Source: Caulobacter sp. SLTY (GTDB lineage: Bacteria; Pseudomonadota; Alphaproteobacteria; Caulobacterales; Caulobacteraceae). Taken from it: a stretch of DNA of 64,000 nucleotides. The stretch is from the NCBI RefSeq assembly GCF_009905535.1, contig NZ_JAAALA010000005.1:99056-163055 (forward strand), in the 5' to 3' direction. The position numbers and the translations under genes were made by a program. Numbering within the stretch: position 1 is the stretch's first letter; every line of letters begins with the position of its first letter. Below the pieces are notes generated by a model. It had not been told where the DNA came from, did no database searches, and saw only the letters and a list, made by a program, of their open reading frames with translations. This document shows positions 48,076-56,796 of this stretch, in pieces.

Positions 48076-48250
48076 TCAGCCGCCCGTCGCCGCCTTGGAG
48101 CCCGCCTCGACGCGGGTGGGATCCATCATCCGCAGGGTGGAGCTGGCCTTGGCCAGGACCTTGCCGTCCGCATCGAGCAGCCGGCCTTCGCAGAAGGCGG
48201 TGGAGCGGCCGCCCTGTTCGATCCAGGCCTCGGCGATCACCCGGCCGGGC
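48076..48250 (-). pseudogene. 3' fragment of a PaaI-type thioesterase gene
   Basis: About 175 bases closely match the 3' end of the intact thioesterase gene (50244-50419), in the same orientation and including its stop. Only the last ~57 codons remain. Immediately beyond, 48250-48280 repeats an internal piece, and 48281-48294 (CCTAACCCGCTACC) matches sequence upstream of the intact gene (50705-50718). This is therefore a rearranged, internally deleted duplicate. Confidence 0.82.
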
Positions 48251-48415
48251 CTTGGCCAGGACCTCGCCGTCTGCGTCGAGCCTAACCCGCTACCGTGGGG
48301 GCGCCGAAGGCGGCTTCTCAGGGTACCCGGTCAGAAGGTGAAGGCGAGTTCATGCCCTTCTCTGTCCTGGCTGTGCTTTGCTGTCGAAGCCCGGACAGAC
48401 GGGAAGGAACCGGAT

Positions 48416-49237
48416 TTGGCTGCGGCTTCGGAAAACTGGCTGTTCAGGGCGCCCGGGGATATCGACCGGATCGAGGCCTGTTTTACGGGCTTGGCGTTCG
48501 GACCGCACCGCCACGACATCTATGCCGTCGGCGTGACTCTCGGAGGCGTTCAGAGTTTCGACTACCGCGGCGAGACCCGGCACTCGTTGCCGGGACAGTT
48601 GGTCGTGATTCATCCGGACGAGCGGCACGATGGTCGTTCCGGTGATGACCAGCCCTTCCGCTATCGGACGGCCTATATCCGACCGAGGGATATCCAGGAT
48701 GTCCTGGGCGGCCGGACGCTGCCGTTCATCGAAGGCGGGCTCTCGGCCGATCCGAGGCTCGCGGCGGCCGTCAATGACCTGTTGGCGGACTATGACAATC
48801 CGTTGTCCCAACTCGAATACCAGGATGCCCTGGTCGAGATCGCGGGCGCGCTCGAGGCCGCCTCCGGCGGTGTCGAGCTGATCCGGCGCACCAACCGGGA
48901 AGCCGCGAGGTTGGCCCGGGAGTATATAGACGCCTGCCTGGACGAGACCTTTTCCCTGCGGGACCTGGAACTGGCGACGGGCCATGATCGCTGGCAGCTG
49001 TCGCGAGACTTTCGCGCCATGTTCGGCTCCAGCCCCTACCGGTACCTGATCCTACGCCGCCTGGAAAAGGCGCGCGGACTTCTCATCCGGGGTCGGCCTG
49101 GCGCGGACGTGGCGGCCGCCTGCGGATTCGCCGACCAGAGCCATTTCGGCCGCCAGTTCCGCAAGACCTACGGCCTTGCGCCGATGGCGTGGCTGAACGC
49201 CATCACGCACGCGCACGATCGTTCTATCCGCGTTTGA
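48416..49237 (+). CDS. AraC-family transcriptional regulator
   Basis: 273 residues. The N-terminal AraC-binding-like cupin (about 20-100, FGPHRHDIYAVGVTLGG and LPGQLVVIHPDERHDG) should sense a ligand. The C-terminal double HTH spans ~175-270: FSLRDLELATGHDRWQLSRDFRAMFGSSPYRYLILRRLEKARGLL, then DVAAACGFADQSHFGRQFRKTYGLAP. The TTG at 48416 with AAGGAA upstream is the best start I can find; the frame is open further but runs over the pseudogene. It precedes the CPBP protease by 23 bp. Confidence 0.86.
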   Translation: MAAASENWLFRAPGDIDRIEACFTGLAFGPHRHDIYAVGVTLGGVQSFDYRGETRHSLPGQLVVIHPDERHDGRSGDDQPFRYRTAYIRPRDIQDVLGGRTLPFIEGGLSADPRLAAAVNDLLADYDNPLSQLEYQDALVEIAGALEAASGGVELIRRTNREAARLAREYIDACLDETFSLRDLELATGHDRWQLSRDFRAMFGSSPYRYLILRRLEKARGLLIRGRPGADVAAACGFADQSHFGRQFRKTYGLAPMAWLNAITHAHDRSIRV

Positions 49238-49260
49238 CGCGGTCGGCCTACTTGAGGCCC

Positions 49261-50142
49261 ATGAACTCGAAAACGATCTTTTCAACCGAGCCCCACAAAG
49301 GCTGGCTTCCCTGGGGAATCCTCGCACCCTTTCTGTTCCTCGCCTTTGTTATCGCCTCCGTTCTGATACCCTCGCCTTGGCTGAAAAGCCTCGGGCTGGA
49401 AGATGCCAAGGGCGGTCCGATCGGCCTCAACGGCATGTACGCCTACCTCGTGGTCGCGTTTGCCCTGAATGGCCTGATGGTTCTCATCTGGATCTGGCTG
49501 GTCGAGCGGCGTCCGCTGTCGACCGTCGGCCTGACCGGACCGGCGCCCCTGGCGACCCTGTTTCGGGGTCTGTTGATCGGATGCGTGACCATCTCAGCGG
49601 TCGTCGCCTCCATCGGCTTCGCCGGCGGCTATCAGTTGGCCGGCTTCGGGCCGGCGCTGTCCTCGCCAACAGCGCTCGGTAGCATGGCCCTCCTGCTGCT
49701 GTGCTTCGCGGTCCAGGCCGGAGTCGAGGAATTCATATTCCGCGGTTGGCTGTTGTCGGTCGTGACCCGCAAATGGGGCCAGTTGGCAGCCGTGGTGGTC
49801 ACGACCCTGGTCTTCACCTTCCTGCATTGGTCGCCGGGACAGGCCTGGCAGGACATGTTGAGCACAGCCCTGTTCTCGGTTTTCGCCTGCCTATGGGCGA
49901 TCCGGGCGGGAAACATCTGGGGGGTGATGGGCTGGCACATCGGCTGGAACTGGTTGCTGTCGATCGGGTTCGAACTGCCGGTCACTGGCTTTGTGATCGA
50001 CTTGCCGGCCCTGCTGGTCCAGCTGATCCCGCAGGGCCCTGACCTTCTTACAGGCGGCGCGGTGGGGCCGGAGGGCAGCTTGATCTGCAGCGCCCTCCTG
50101 CTGATCGGGATCCTGTTCCTTCTACGGCCGCGCAAGGCCTGA
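49261..50142 (+). CDS. CPBP-family intramembrane metalloprotease
   Basis: 293 residues with about eight membrane helices. The Abi/CAAX-protease signature is intact: EEFIFRG with Glu156, Glu157 and Arg161, a FLHW histidine near 186 and HIGWNW near 222. These are glutamate intramembrane proteases, some of which process prenylated proteins, bacteriocin precursors or anti-sigma factors. It follows an AraC regulator closely, so its expression is probably ligand-controlled. The pair is flanked by thioesterase gene copies. Substrate unknown. Confidence 0.88.
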   Translation: MNSKTIFSTEPHKGWLPWGILAPFLFLAFVIASVLIPSPWLKSLGLEDAKGGPIGLNGMYAYLVVAFALNGLMVLIWIWLVERRPLSTVGLTGPAPLATLFRGLLIGCVTISAVVASIGFAGGYQLAGFGPALSSPTALGSMALLLLCFAVQAGVEEFIFRGWLLSVVTRKWGQLAAVVVTTLVFTFLHWSPGQAWQDMLSTALFSVFACLWAIRAGNIWGVMGWHIGWNWLLSIGFELPVTGFVIDLPALLVQLIPQGPDLLTGGAVGPEGSLICSALLLIGILFLLRPRKA

Positions 50143-50243
50143 CGACCGAACGGCGCCTGTCAGGTTGCAGCGCGCGAGAGCGAGGGCCGGCGCTGTAGAA
50201 CGGAGCCGGATGGGCCCGCGGCCCCTCCAGTTCGACGAACCGT

Positions 50244-50675
50244 TCAGCCGCCCGTCGCCGCCTTCGATCCGGCTTCGATCTTGCTGCGGTCCATCATCCG
50301 GAGGGTGGAACTGGCCTTGGCCAGGACCTTGCCGTCCGCGTCGAGCAGGCGGCCTTCGCAGAAGGCGGTCGAGCGGCCGCCCTGTTCGATCCAGGCCTCG
50401 GCGATCACCCGGCCGGGGCGGGTGGGGGCGAAGAAGCTGACTTTCAGTTCCAGGGACATCGGCACGATGTCGGCGCCGTGTTTGGCGATCAGGGCGTGGG
50501 CCATGGCCGCGTCGATCCAGCCGGTGATAAAGCCGCCCTGCACCACGCCGCCGGAATGGCACATGTGGGCGCCAGCCTGGTAGGCCAGCCGGGCGCGGCC
50601 GGCCGGGTCCATCTCCAGCCGCTCGACCAGGCCGAGGGTGCGGGAGAGGTCGTCGGTCTGGGGCATGGCGGTCAT
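50244..50675 (-). CDS. PaaI-family acyl-CoA thioesterase
   Basis: 143 residues, hotdog fold. GGVVQGGFITGWIDAAMAHAL contains the conserved GG..HGG-like active region (here VVQGG, with Gln in the His position), followed by LELKVSFFAPTRPGRVIAEAWIEQGGRSTAFCEGRLLDADGKVLAKASSTLR. It would hydrolyse small acyl- or aryl-CoA thioesters. A decayed partial copy lies 2.2 kb away at 48076. Confidence 0.87.
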   Translation of the reverse strand: MTAMPQTDDLSRTLGLVERLEMDPAGRARLAYQAGAHMCHSGGVVQGGFITGWIDAAMAHALIAKHGADIVPMSLELKVSFFAPTRPGRVIAEAWIEQGGRSTAFCEGRLLDADGKVLAKASSTLRMMDRSKIEAGSKAATGG

Positions 50676-50789
50676 GGGAATCGGCTCTCGTGGTCGGATG
50701 CCCAGCCTAACCCGCTACCCCAGGGGCGCCGCAACGGGTTGATCGGGCAGGGGGCATGGCCGACACTGGCGCTCGATCGGAGAACCACC

Positions 50790-50972
50790 ATGGCGGGCCT
50801 GAAGGACAAGCGCGGCTTCATCGACAAGGAGCGTCTGGACCTCTCCGAGCGCCAGGCCGTTGAGTACTGGATGAAGCGATGGGGCGTGACCCGCGACCAG
50901 CTGTCGGCGGCGCACCGGAAGGTCGGCAAGATGACCAAGGACATCGCGGCAGAGTTGGGGAAGAAGCGGTAG
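50790..50972 (+). CDS. DUF3606 domain protein
   Basis: 60 residues. DKERLDLSERQAVEYWMKRWGVTRDQLSAAHRKVG is the DUF3606 pattern, a small basic helical protein found singly or multiply in alpha- and betaproteobacteria; function unknown. ATG at 50790, modest AGAACC upstream. Followed by the third 158-bp repeat element. Confidence 0.85.
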   Translation: MAGLKDKRGFIDKERLDLSERQAVEYWMKRWGVTRDQLSAAHRKVGKMTKDIAAELGKKR

Positions 50973-51039
50973 GGTTTGCGCCGGCCATTGCTAGGCATAG
51001 GGCCCTACCGGCCACCAGCCTGAGTTCGCCTCTGGTCTC

Positions 51040-51197
51040 CCTTCTCCCCTCGCGGGAGAAGGTGGCCCCGAAGGGGTCGGATGAGGGGGCGCGCCGGCCT
51101 GCGACACAGCCTGTCGCAACCCCCGGGCTCGCAGCTTACAGACCTATCGACCCCTCATCCGTCGCTTCGCGACACCTTCTCCCGCAAGGGGAGAAGG
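51040..51197. repeat. 158-bp composite inverted-repeat element, copy 3
   Basis: Same length and ends as the element at 9227, in opposite orientation, and sharing central bases including a GACACAGCCTGTCG stretch. It fills most of the 303-bp gap between the DUF3606 and hydrolase-LuxR genes; I see no gene in the remainder. Confidence 0.85.
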
Positions 51198-51275
51198 GAA
51201 GATCGAGAGGCGGCCTTGGGCAGCTTCGCAGTCCCATTTCATCTGCGCCCTGGGGCGAATGTAGGCGAGGTTGCC

Positions 51276-53084
51276 TCAAGCCGCCTGCCGCGCCACCTGC
51301 CCGTTCAGCGCCGCAACCACGGTCTCGGGGTGGCTGAACACCAGCATGCGGCCGGCGCCTGGGATGCGCTGGATGCGGGCTCCGGGGAGGAGGGCCGACC
51401 ACCAGGCCTCGGCCTCGGCGGGATCGAACATAGCGTCCTGGTCGCCGGTCATGATGGTCCAGTCGGCGGCGTCGGGCAGGGCGGTGAGTGGGGCGGCGCG
51501 GGCCTGGGCCAGCTGTTCCTGGACATAGCCGTCGATGCGGCCGGTGCTGAACATCCGCAGGCCACGCCAGTAGTCTGAGAAGTTGCGCGGGTCCTCCATG
51601 GCGGCGACATCGACCGGCGAGCCCTTCAGGGCGTCGAGCACATGGCGGCGGATGTCGGAGACCGGGAACAGCCGGCCGCTCAGCCGGGCGGCCTCGCGGA
51701 TCAGGTGCGGCTGGCTGTGGGTGAGCGACTGGAGCACAAAATAGAAGCTGGCCCGGCGGCGGGTGGTCTGGCCCTGGGGCGGCACCGAGGTCATCACCAC
51801 CCGGCCGACCAGCGCGGGCCTGGCATCGACCAGCCGGCGGACGAAGCGGAAGCCGCCGCGCACCACCAGGTCGGCCTGATCGACGCGCAGGCGGCGCATG
51901 ACGGCGGCGAGGTCTTCCACGGCAACCTCGGCCGGATCTTCCGCCTCGGCGGCGGAGTCGCTGAACCCGAACCCCGGCCGGTCGACGGCGAAGGGCCGGT
52001 AGCCGGCCCGCTGCAGCGCCTCGACCAGCCGGCTGGGGGCATGGCGGTTGGAGAAGTTGGTGTGGACGATCAGCACGGGCCGGGCCTCACGCGGGCCATA
52101 GTCGCTGAAGGCCACGGCCCGGCCGTCGGGGCGCATGGCGAAAGCCAAGGGTTCGCGGCCCTCCGACGAGGCGCCGATGTCGCCGCCGGTGGCCTGGACC
52201 AGGGCCGACAGGCTCATGGCGTCGGCCACCTTGCGGGCCAGGGCCTGGGCGTTGGTCACGCCTGCGGCAAGGAAGACGTCCTGCAAGGCCTTCTTGGCGG
52301 AGGCCTCCGAGATGCCCACCGCCCGCGCCGCCTCCTGGCGGCTAGCGCCCTGGGCGACGGCCAGGGCCAGGGCCGCCTGGCGCGGTGTGAGGCCCCAGAG
52401 GTCGGCCAGGGCGTCGTCGGCCCGGTGATCGGCGGGCAGGGCGCCGAAGGCATGGGTCACCAGCCGGGTGATCAGGGCCGTCAGCTTGCGGACGCCCATC
52501 CGGGCCATGGCCTCGGCGGCGAGGGTTCGGGCGGTGGCGTAGGTCACGCCAGCGGCCTCCGCCGCCTGGCGCAGGTCGCCGGTGCGGGCGAGCGCCGCGA
52601 CGAGCCGGCCTTGGGCGGCGGTCAGGCCGTAGGCGGCGGCGGCCTCCTCCAGCGCGCCCTCGGCCTGCCAGGCGCCGGCGGTCAGCAGCACGGCGAAGGC
52701 GCCTGGGGCCGACAGCGCCTGACGGGCGGCCGGGGGCAGGCGCCAGTCGGCGGCGGCGGGGGCGCGGGCGAAGGCGACCGGCATGTCGAGGCCGCCGGGA
52801 TCGGTCCAGCTCAGGACGAACGGCCCCCGGTCCGGCCCGGCGACCAGGTCGCGGGCGATGGCGGCCAGGACATCGCGGTCCTCGGCGAACAGGCCGTCGG
52901 CATGCAGGGGCCGGCCGTGCCGATCGACCACGGCGCTCGACAGCCGGTCCAGGCGAACCAGGGGCAGGAAACGACGGGCCTCGGCCTCGGCGGAATCGTT
53001 CGGCGCCTCCGGGCCGGCCAGCAGGTCGGCCATGGCCTTGAGGGCCTCGAAGTCCTTCATCTTGGGAAAGCCAACTTCCGCCAC
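51276..53084 (-). CDS. Two LuxR-type HTH segments fused to a nucleophile-less alpha/beta-hydrolase
   Basis: 602 residues. After an N-terminal region of unknown fold (1-~145) come two LuxR-like HTH units: ~150-205 (YGLTAAQGRLVAALARTGDLRQAAEAAG) and ~230-285 (WGLTPRQAALALAVAQGASRQEAARAVG). The C-terminal half (~320-602) is an alpha/beta-hydrolase fold: VLIVHTNFSN, FAVDRPGFGFSD, TGDQDAMFD and a FSHPE histidine. The nucleophile elbow reads VRGGFRF (408-414), so the G-x-S-x-G serine is Gly410. It therefore looks like a ligand-binding pseudohydrolase coupled to DNA binding. GTG start at 53084; ATG at 53060 is an alternative. Confidence 0.82.
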   Translation of the reverse strand: MAEVGFPKMKDFEALKAMADLLAGPEAPNDSAEAEARRFLPLVRLDRLSSAVVDRHGRPLHADGLFAEDRDVLAAIARDLVAGPDRGPFVLSWTDPGGLDMPVAFARAPAAADWRLPPAARQALSAPGAFAVLLTAGAWQAEGALEEAAAAYGLTAAQGRLVAALARTGDLRQAAEAAGVTYATARTLAAEAMARMGVRKLTALITRLVTHAFGALPADHRADDALADLWGLTPRQAALALAVAQGASRQEAARAVGISEASAKKALQDVFLAAGVTNAQALARKVADAMSLSALVQATGGDIGASSEGREPLAFAMRPDGRAVAFSDYGPREARPVLIVHTNFSNRHAPSRLVEALQRAGYRPFAVDRPGFGFSDSAAEAEDPAEVAVEDLAAVMRRLRVDQADLVVRGGFRFVRRLVDARPALVGRVVMTSVPPQGQTTRRRASFYFVLQSLTHSQPHLIREAARLSGRLFPVSDIRRHVLDALKGSPVDVAAMEDPRNFSDYWRGLRMFSTGRIDGYVQEQLAQARAAPLTALPDAADWTIMTGDQDAMFDPAEAEAWWSALLPGARIQRIPGAGRMLVFSHPETVVAALNGQVARQAA

Positions 53085-53130
53085 CCCCGAAGCTTACGGG
53101 CGATCAGCGGAGGGCGCCACCAACCGCCGG

Positions 53131-53526
53131 TCAGGTCGCGGCTGGGACCGGCATGGCCAGATAGCCGCGCTCCACCATGCGCCGCAGGGCCTCATAGGCC
53201 TCGGTCAGTTCCTCGTAGGTTGTGCGCAGATGGGTCAGCTGTGCGAGGTCCGCGGCGCTGAGGCGACCGCCAGAGGCCGAGGCGGCGAGCGCCTGGGCCG
53301 CCCATACGGCGCGGGCCTGGGCGGCGGCAACGGCCAGGCGCTGGAACTTGCGGATATCGCCCTGGCCCAGAGACTGGGCGAGGATTTCCTTGTTGGCGGC
53401 GAAGGCGGTGTAGTCGATCTGCTCCAGCAGGCCGCGGATGCGGCGCTGGGTGTGGGGGTCGCTGTCGACCTCCGGCTCGAAGTGGTCGTAGCCGCGTCGG
53501 ACGCTGTTGGTGCGGGTAACGGACAT
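53131..53526 (-). CDS. Helical hypothetical protein
   Basis: 131 residues, mostly alpha-helical. The N-terminus (RRGYDHFEPEVDSDPHTQRRIRGLLEQIDY) is polar, the middle (KFQRLAVAAAQARAVWAAQALAAS) is Ala-rich, and the end (TYEELTEAYEALRRMVERGYL) could form a coiled coil. ATG at 53526 with GGAGG about six bases upstream. Host-like codon use. No family recognised; it is 46 bp downstream of the start of the hydrolase-LuxR gene on the same strand. Confidence 0.68.
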   Translation of the reverse strand: MSVTRTNSVRRGYDHFEPEVDSDPHTQRRIRGLLEQIDYTAFAANKEILAQSLGQGDIRKFQRLAVAAAQARAVWAAQALAASASGGRLSAADLAQLTHLRTTYEELTEAYEALRRMVERGYLAMPVPAAT

Positions 53527-53666
53527 GGCGGCCTCCTCCGGACGCCGGCGCTGAAAGGCCTGCTTCGCGTTGAGGTTAGGGTAAGGAGGCTTAACGGGGC
53601 GTTGAGGGGTTTTGCGGGCGCCTCTGGACGTCTGCGCCGAGCGAAGGGTTTGCAGCACGCTCCGGG

Positions 53667-54446
53667 TCAGCCTGCCTTCGCCTTGATCGCCGCCGAGAGT
53701 TTCCGGATCCGGGCGGCGTTGGCGCCCAGGTCGCTGATCCCAACGCGAGAGACCGAGCGGATGTCGATGACCGAGCCGGTTCCGTTTGCCGCCGGGCGGA
53801 TGCGGAAGACGACGTCGTCCTTGAAGCCGAACCAGAAGGATTCGGCGGTCGCCTCCACAGCGCCATCGGTCGTGCTGGTGACCTTGAGGCCCTCCGCCGC
53901 CGCGACCTCGGCCACCAGCTTGGTGGCCTCGGGCACGGTCTGGGACAGGGTCAGGGTCGTCAGGTCCGGGTTGGCGGCGCGGCCGAGCTCGCCGACCGTC
54001 TTGCCCTTCAGGGCCGCGACCGAGACGTCCATGGGCGCGATGGGGTTGCCGCCGGCGATGGCCGCGCGGGTGTCGGTGACGGCCTTGGAGAAGGTCGGCG
54101 GGTCCTGGATGTTGGTGGCGATGTCGTGGATCGGCGGCACGTCCTTGGCCTTGCTCATCACGCTGGCGGCGAAGCCCAGCGCCAGGGCCGGGATGATCAC
54201 GGCGACCAGGGCGCGACCCCATCCCCTGCGCGGCTTGACCAGCAGCGCCAGCAGCAGCCCGATCAGGGCCAGGACCAGCACGCCGAGCAGCAACAGCCCC
54301 CCCAGCGTGACCACCATCAAGCCAAAGCCGATGCGCCAGTCCAGAAGGCCGAACTTGGTGCCCAGGGCGCCGACCAGGAACCAGACCGGCAGGAGCAGGG
54401 CCAGCACCCAGACCGTCTTCACCCAGAGATCACGAAGCTTCGACAT
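53667..54446 (-). CDS. DUF1499 membrane protein
   Basis: 259 residues. Three membrane helices (about 12-30, 38-70, 79-97) precede a C-terminal soluble DUF1499 domain: GLKVTSTTDGAVEATAESFWFGFKDDVVFRIRP and IDIRSVSRVGISDLGANAARIRKL. The function of DUF1499 is unknown. ATG at 54446. It follows the disulfide oxidoreductase on the same strand after 69 bp. Confidence 0.85.
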   Translation of the reverse strand: MSKLRDLWVKTVWVLALLLPVWFLVGALGTKFGLLDWRIGFGLMVVTLGGLLLLGVLVLALIGLLLALLVKPRRGWGRALVAVIIPALALGFAASVMSKAKDVPPIHDIATNIQDPPTFSKAVTDTRAAIAGGNPIAPMDVSVAALKGKTVGELGRAANPDLTTLTLSQTVPEATKLVAEVAAAEGLKVTSTTDGAVEATAESFWFGFKDDVVFRIRPAANGTGSVIDIRSVSRVGISDLGANAARIRKLSAAIKAKAG

Positions 54447-54515
54447 CTGTTTCCCCCATCGTTCTTTCCGCCAGCATGCGCCCGACCGGGCCGCTTTCGC
54501 CAGCCTGTTTGATGT

Positions 54516-55937
54516 TCAGCCGATACGCTTGAGCACAGAGACCAGCCGACGCGTGGCCGGTGAGAACAGCGCCCCGGTGTACCACTGGCCCGCCAGTCGC
54601 TTGTTGATCTCGCCGCGCGTCGGATAGGGCGCAATCATGCCGGTCAGGGTGCTGAGCTTCAGCCCCGCGGTCATGGTCAGCACCCACAGCGGCAGGTGGT
54701 CGCCGGCATGGGCGCCGACCAGGGTCACCCCCAGGATCTTGCCGCGCTTTGTGGTGATCAGCTTTCCAAAGCCGCGAACGTCGCCCTCGGCCTGGGCCCG
54801 GTCGTTGTCGGCGAAGGGCTGGACCAGCACGCGGATGTCGTCGCCATGCTCGGCGCGGGCCTGGGCCTCGGTCAGGCCGACGGAGGCCAGTTCGGGGCTG
54901 CAGTAGGTGACGCGAGGGACAGCCAGGGCGTCGGCGTTGATCGGAGCGGCGAACAGCGCCTTGCGCACGAACAGCGAGGCGTGGGCGCCGGCGAGATGGG
55001 TGAACTGGCCGCGCCCGGCGACATCGCCGATGGCGAAGATGCGGGGATTGCTGGTGCGCAGGGCCTTGTCCGTCTTCACCCCGGCCTTGTCGAAGGCCAC
55101 TCCGGCGGCCTCGAGGTTCAGCGCCTCGATCGACGGGGTGCGGCCGACGGCGACCAGCAGGTGGGAGCCCGAGATGCGTTGCTCCCCGTCCGGCCCGTCG
55201 ACCACCACGACCGGTCCAGGCTCGATCCGCTTCGCCTTGTGGCCGGGCAGAAGGGTGACGCCATCGGCGGTCAGCTGATCGATGACCACAGCCGCCGCGT
55301 CGGGCTCTTCGCGGCCGAGGATGGCCGCCGCCTCGATGAGGGTGACCTGTGAGCCGAGGCGCCGGAACACCTGGCCCAGTTCGACGCCGATGGGCCCGCC
55401 GCCCAGCACGATCAGGTGCTCGGGCAGGGTGGTCAGCTCGAAGATGCTTTCGTTGGTCAGGTAGGGAGATGCCTCGAGGCCCGGAATCGGCGGCACGGCC
55501 GCGCGCGATCCGCTGGCGATGACCACCTTGCGGGCCGTCACCCGCACACTGTCGCTCTCGACCGTCCGACGGTCGCGGAAGCGCGCCGTCTCGCGAACGA
55601 CCCTCACCCCCAGCCCCTCGAAGCGCTCCTGGCTGTCGATGGGAGCGATCTCCTCGATGACCTTGTGGACCCGCGCCATCACGGCGACAAAGTCGACCGT
55701 GACGTCCGCGGCGGCGACGCCGAGCGGGCCGCTGTGGCGTGCGCGGTGCGCCGCCTCGGCGGAGGCGATCAGGGCCTTGGAGGGGACGCAGCCGTAGTTC
55801 AGGCAATCGCCGCCCATCTCGCCCTTTTCGAACAGCACGACCTTCAGGCCCAGCTGCGCGGCGCCGGCGGCGACCGACAGCCCACCGGACCCGGCCCCGA
55901 TGATGGCGAGGTCGGCGCGGATACGCTCCGGCTTCAC
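54516..55937 (-). CDS. Flavoprotein disulfide reductase (dihydrolipoamide dehydrogenase / mercuric reductase-like)
   Basis: 473 residues. GAGSGGLSVAAGAAQLG binds FAD, GGDCLNYGCVPSKAL contains the redox-active Cys pair, GGGPIGVELGQVFRRLG binds NAD(P), and GDVAGRGQFTHLA is the second FAD motif. At the dimer interface the usual His-Pro-Thr is Tyr-Pro-Thr (IAPYPTRGE), and the C-terminal Cys pair and N-terminal metal domain of MerA are absent. So it is neither a standard Lpd nor MerA; substrate unknown. GTG start; its 3' neighbour is DUF1499. Its start overlaps the TVP38 gene stop by 4 bp. Confidence 0.88.
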   Translation of the reverse strand: MKPERIRADLAIIGAGSGGLSVAAGAAQLGLKVVLFEKGEMGGDCLNYGCVPSKALIASAEAAHRARHSGPLGVAAADVTVDFVAVMARVHKVIEEIAPIDSQERFEGLGVRVVRETARFRDRRTVESDSVRVTARKVVIASGSRAAVPPIPGLEASPYLTNESIFELTTLPEHLIVLGGGPIGVELGQVFRRLGSQVTLIEAAAILGREEPDAAAVVIDQLTADGVTLLPGHKAKRIEPGPVVVVDGPDGEQRISGSHLLVAVGRTPSIEALNLEAAGVAFDKAGVKTDKALRTSNPRIFAIGDVAGRGQFTHLAGAHASLFVRKALFAAPINADALAVPRVTYCSPELASVGLTEAQARAEHGDDIRVLVQPFADNDRAQAEGDVRGFGKLITTKRGKILGVTLVGAHAGDHLPLWVLTMTAGLKLSTLTGMIAPYPTRGEINKRLAGQWYTGALFSPATRRLVSVLKRIG

Positions 55938-56641
55938 GAGGCGGCTCCCCGGCGGGCGCGGACCCTCTGGTAGATGGTGACGCCCAGGGACATCAGGCCC
56001 AGCGCGATCAGCGGGCCGAAGACGTAGGGTTCGAAGATGACGCGCAGGTTCGGCTCCTCGCCCCGCGCCAGCAGCTGGCCGACACCCGCGCCGATGCTGC
56101 TGTAGATGAAGGTGGCCGGGATGATGCCGATCAGCGTGGCCAGGGCGTAGGACCGTAGCGGCGCATGGGCCAGGGCCGAGGCGACATTGACCAGCCAGAA
56201 GGGCGCGAGCGGGATCAGTCGAAGGGTCAGGATATAGCCGAAGGCGCCGGCGCTGATGCCGTCCATCGCCGACTTCAGCGCGCCGCCGGAACGCTCCGCC
56301 CGCGCTCGAAGGACGGCGCCGAGCGAGGTGCGGACCACGAGGAAGACCAGGATGGCGCCGATGGTGGCGCCGACCACGGTGGCGCTGCCGCCGATCCAGG
56401 TGCCGAACAGGAAGCCGCCGGCCAGGGTGAGGAACACCGCCCCCGGAATGCTCACGGCGGTGGCGGCGGCGTAGACCAGGATGAAGACCAGCAGGCTGAG
56501 CGCCAGGTTGTCGGTGACCAGTCCGCGCAGCAGCGCCTCGTTGGCGCGCAGGGACTCAAAGCTCAGGTATCGGCCGGCCCCGCTCGCGAACACCGCGATG
56601 ACGGCCGCGATCAGCAAGATCAGCGGCAGGAAACGTTTCAT
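55934..56641 (-). CDS. TVP38/TMEM64 family membrane protein
   Basis: 235 residues, five to six hydrophobic segments. The VTT/SNARE-associated core is seen in AGGFLFGTWIGGSATVVGATIGAILVFLVVR and in the re-entrant RLIPLAPFWLVNVASALAH. DedA-like VTT proteins are linked to lipid scrambling or membrane homeostasis. ATG at 56641. Overlaps the oxidoreductase start as GTGA; pairs of TVP38 and mercuric-reductase-like genes recur in bacteria (from memory). Confidence 0.88.
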   Translation of the reverse strand: MKRFLPLILLIAAVIAVFASGAGRYLSFESLRANEALLRGLVTDNLALSLLVFILVYAAATAVSIPGAVFLTLAGGFLFGTWIGGSATVVGATIGAILVFLVVRTSLGAVLRARAERSGGALKSAMDGISAGAFGYILTLRLIPLAPFWLVNVASALAHAPLRSYALATLIGIIPATFIYSSIGAGVGQLLARGEEPNLRVIFEPYVFGPLIALGLMSLGVTIYQRVRARRGAAS

Positions 56642-56796
56642 GTCGGCGTAGCCCCTTGCCCGATGGCGCCGGACCATAGCCCTAGCAGGCAGACGGCGTC
56701 ACCTGGCGCAGATGGACCGCGCGGTTTTCCGGTCAAGTCCTTGGCCCGGTGGGGCAGTCTGTGCCACGGTTCAGCCGACACGGCGGGAGCAGCGCG

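Noticed and set aside
54516..55937. Mercuric reductase (merA)
   Set aside because: It lacks the N-terminal metal-binding domain and the C-terminal Cys pair, and no merR/T/P genes are present.
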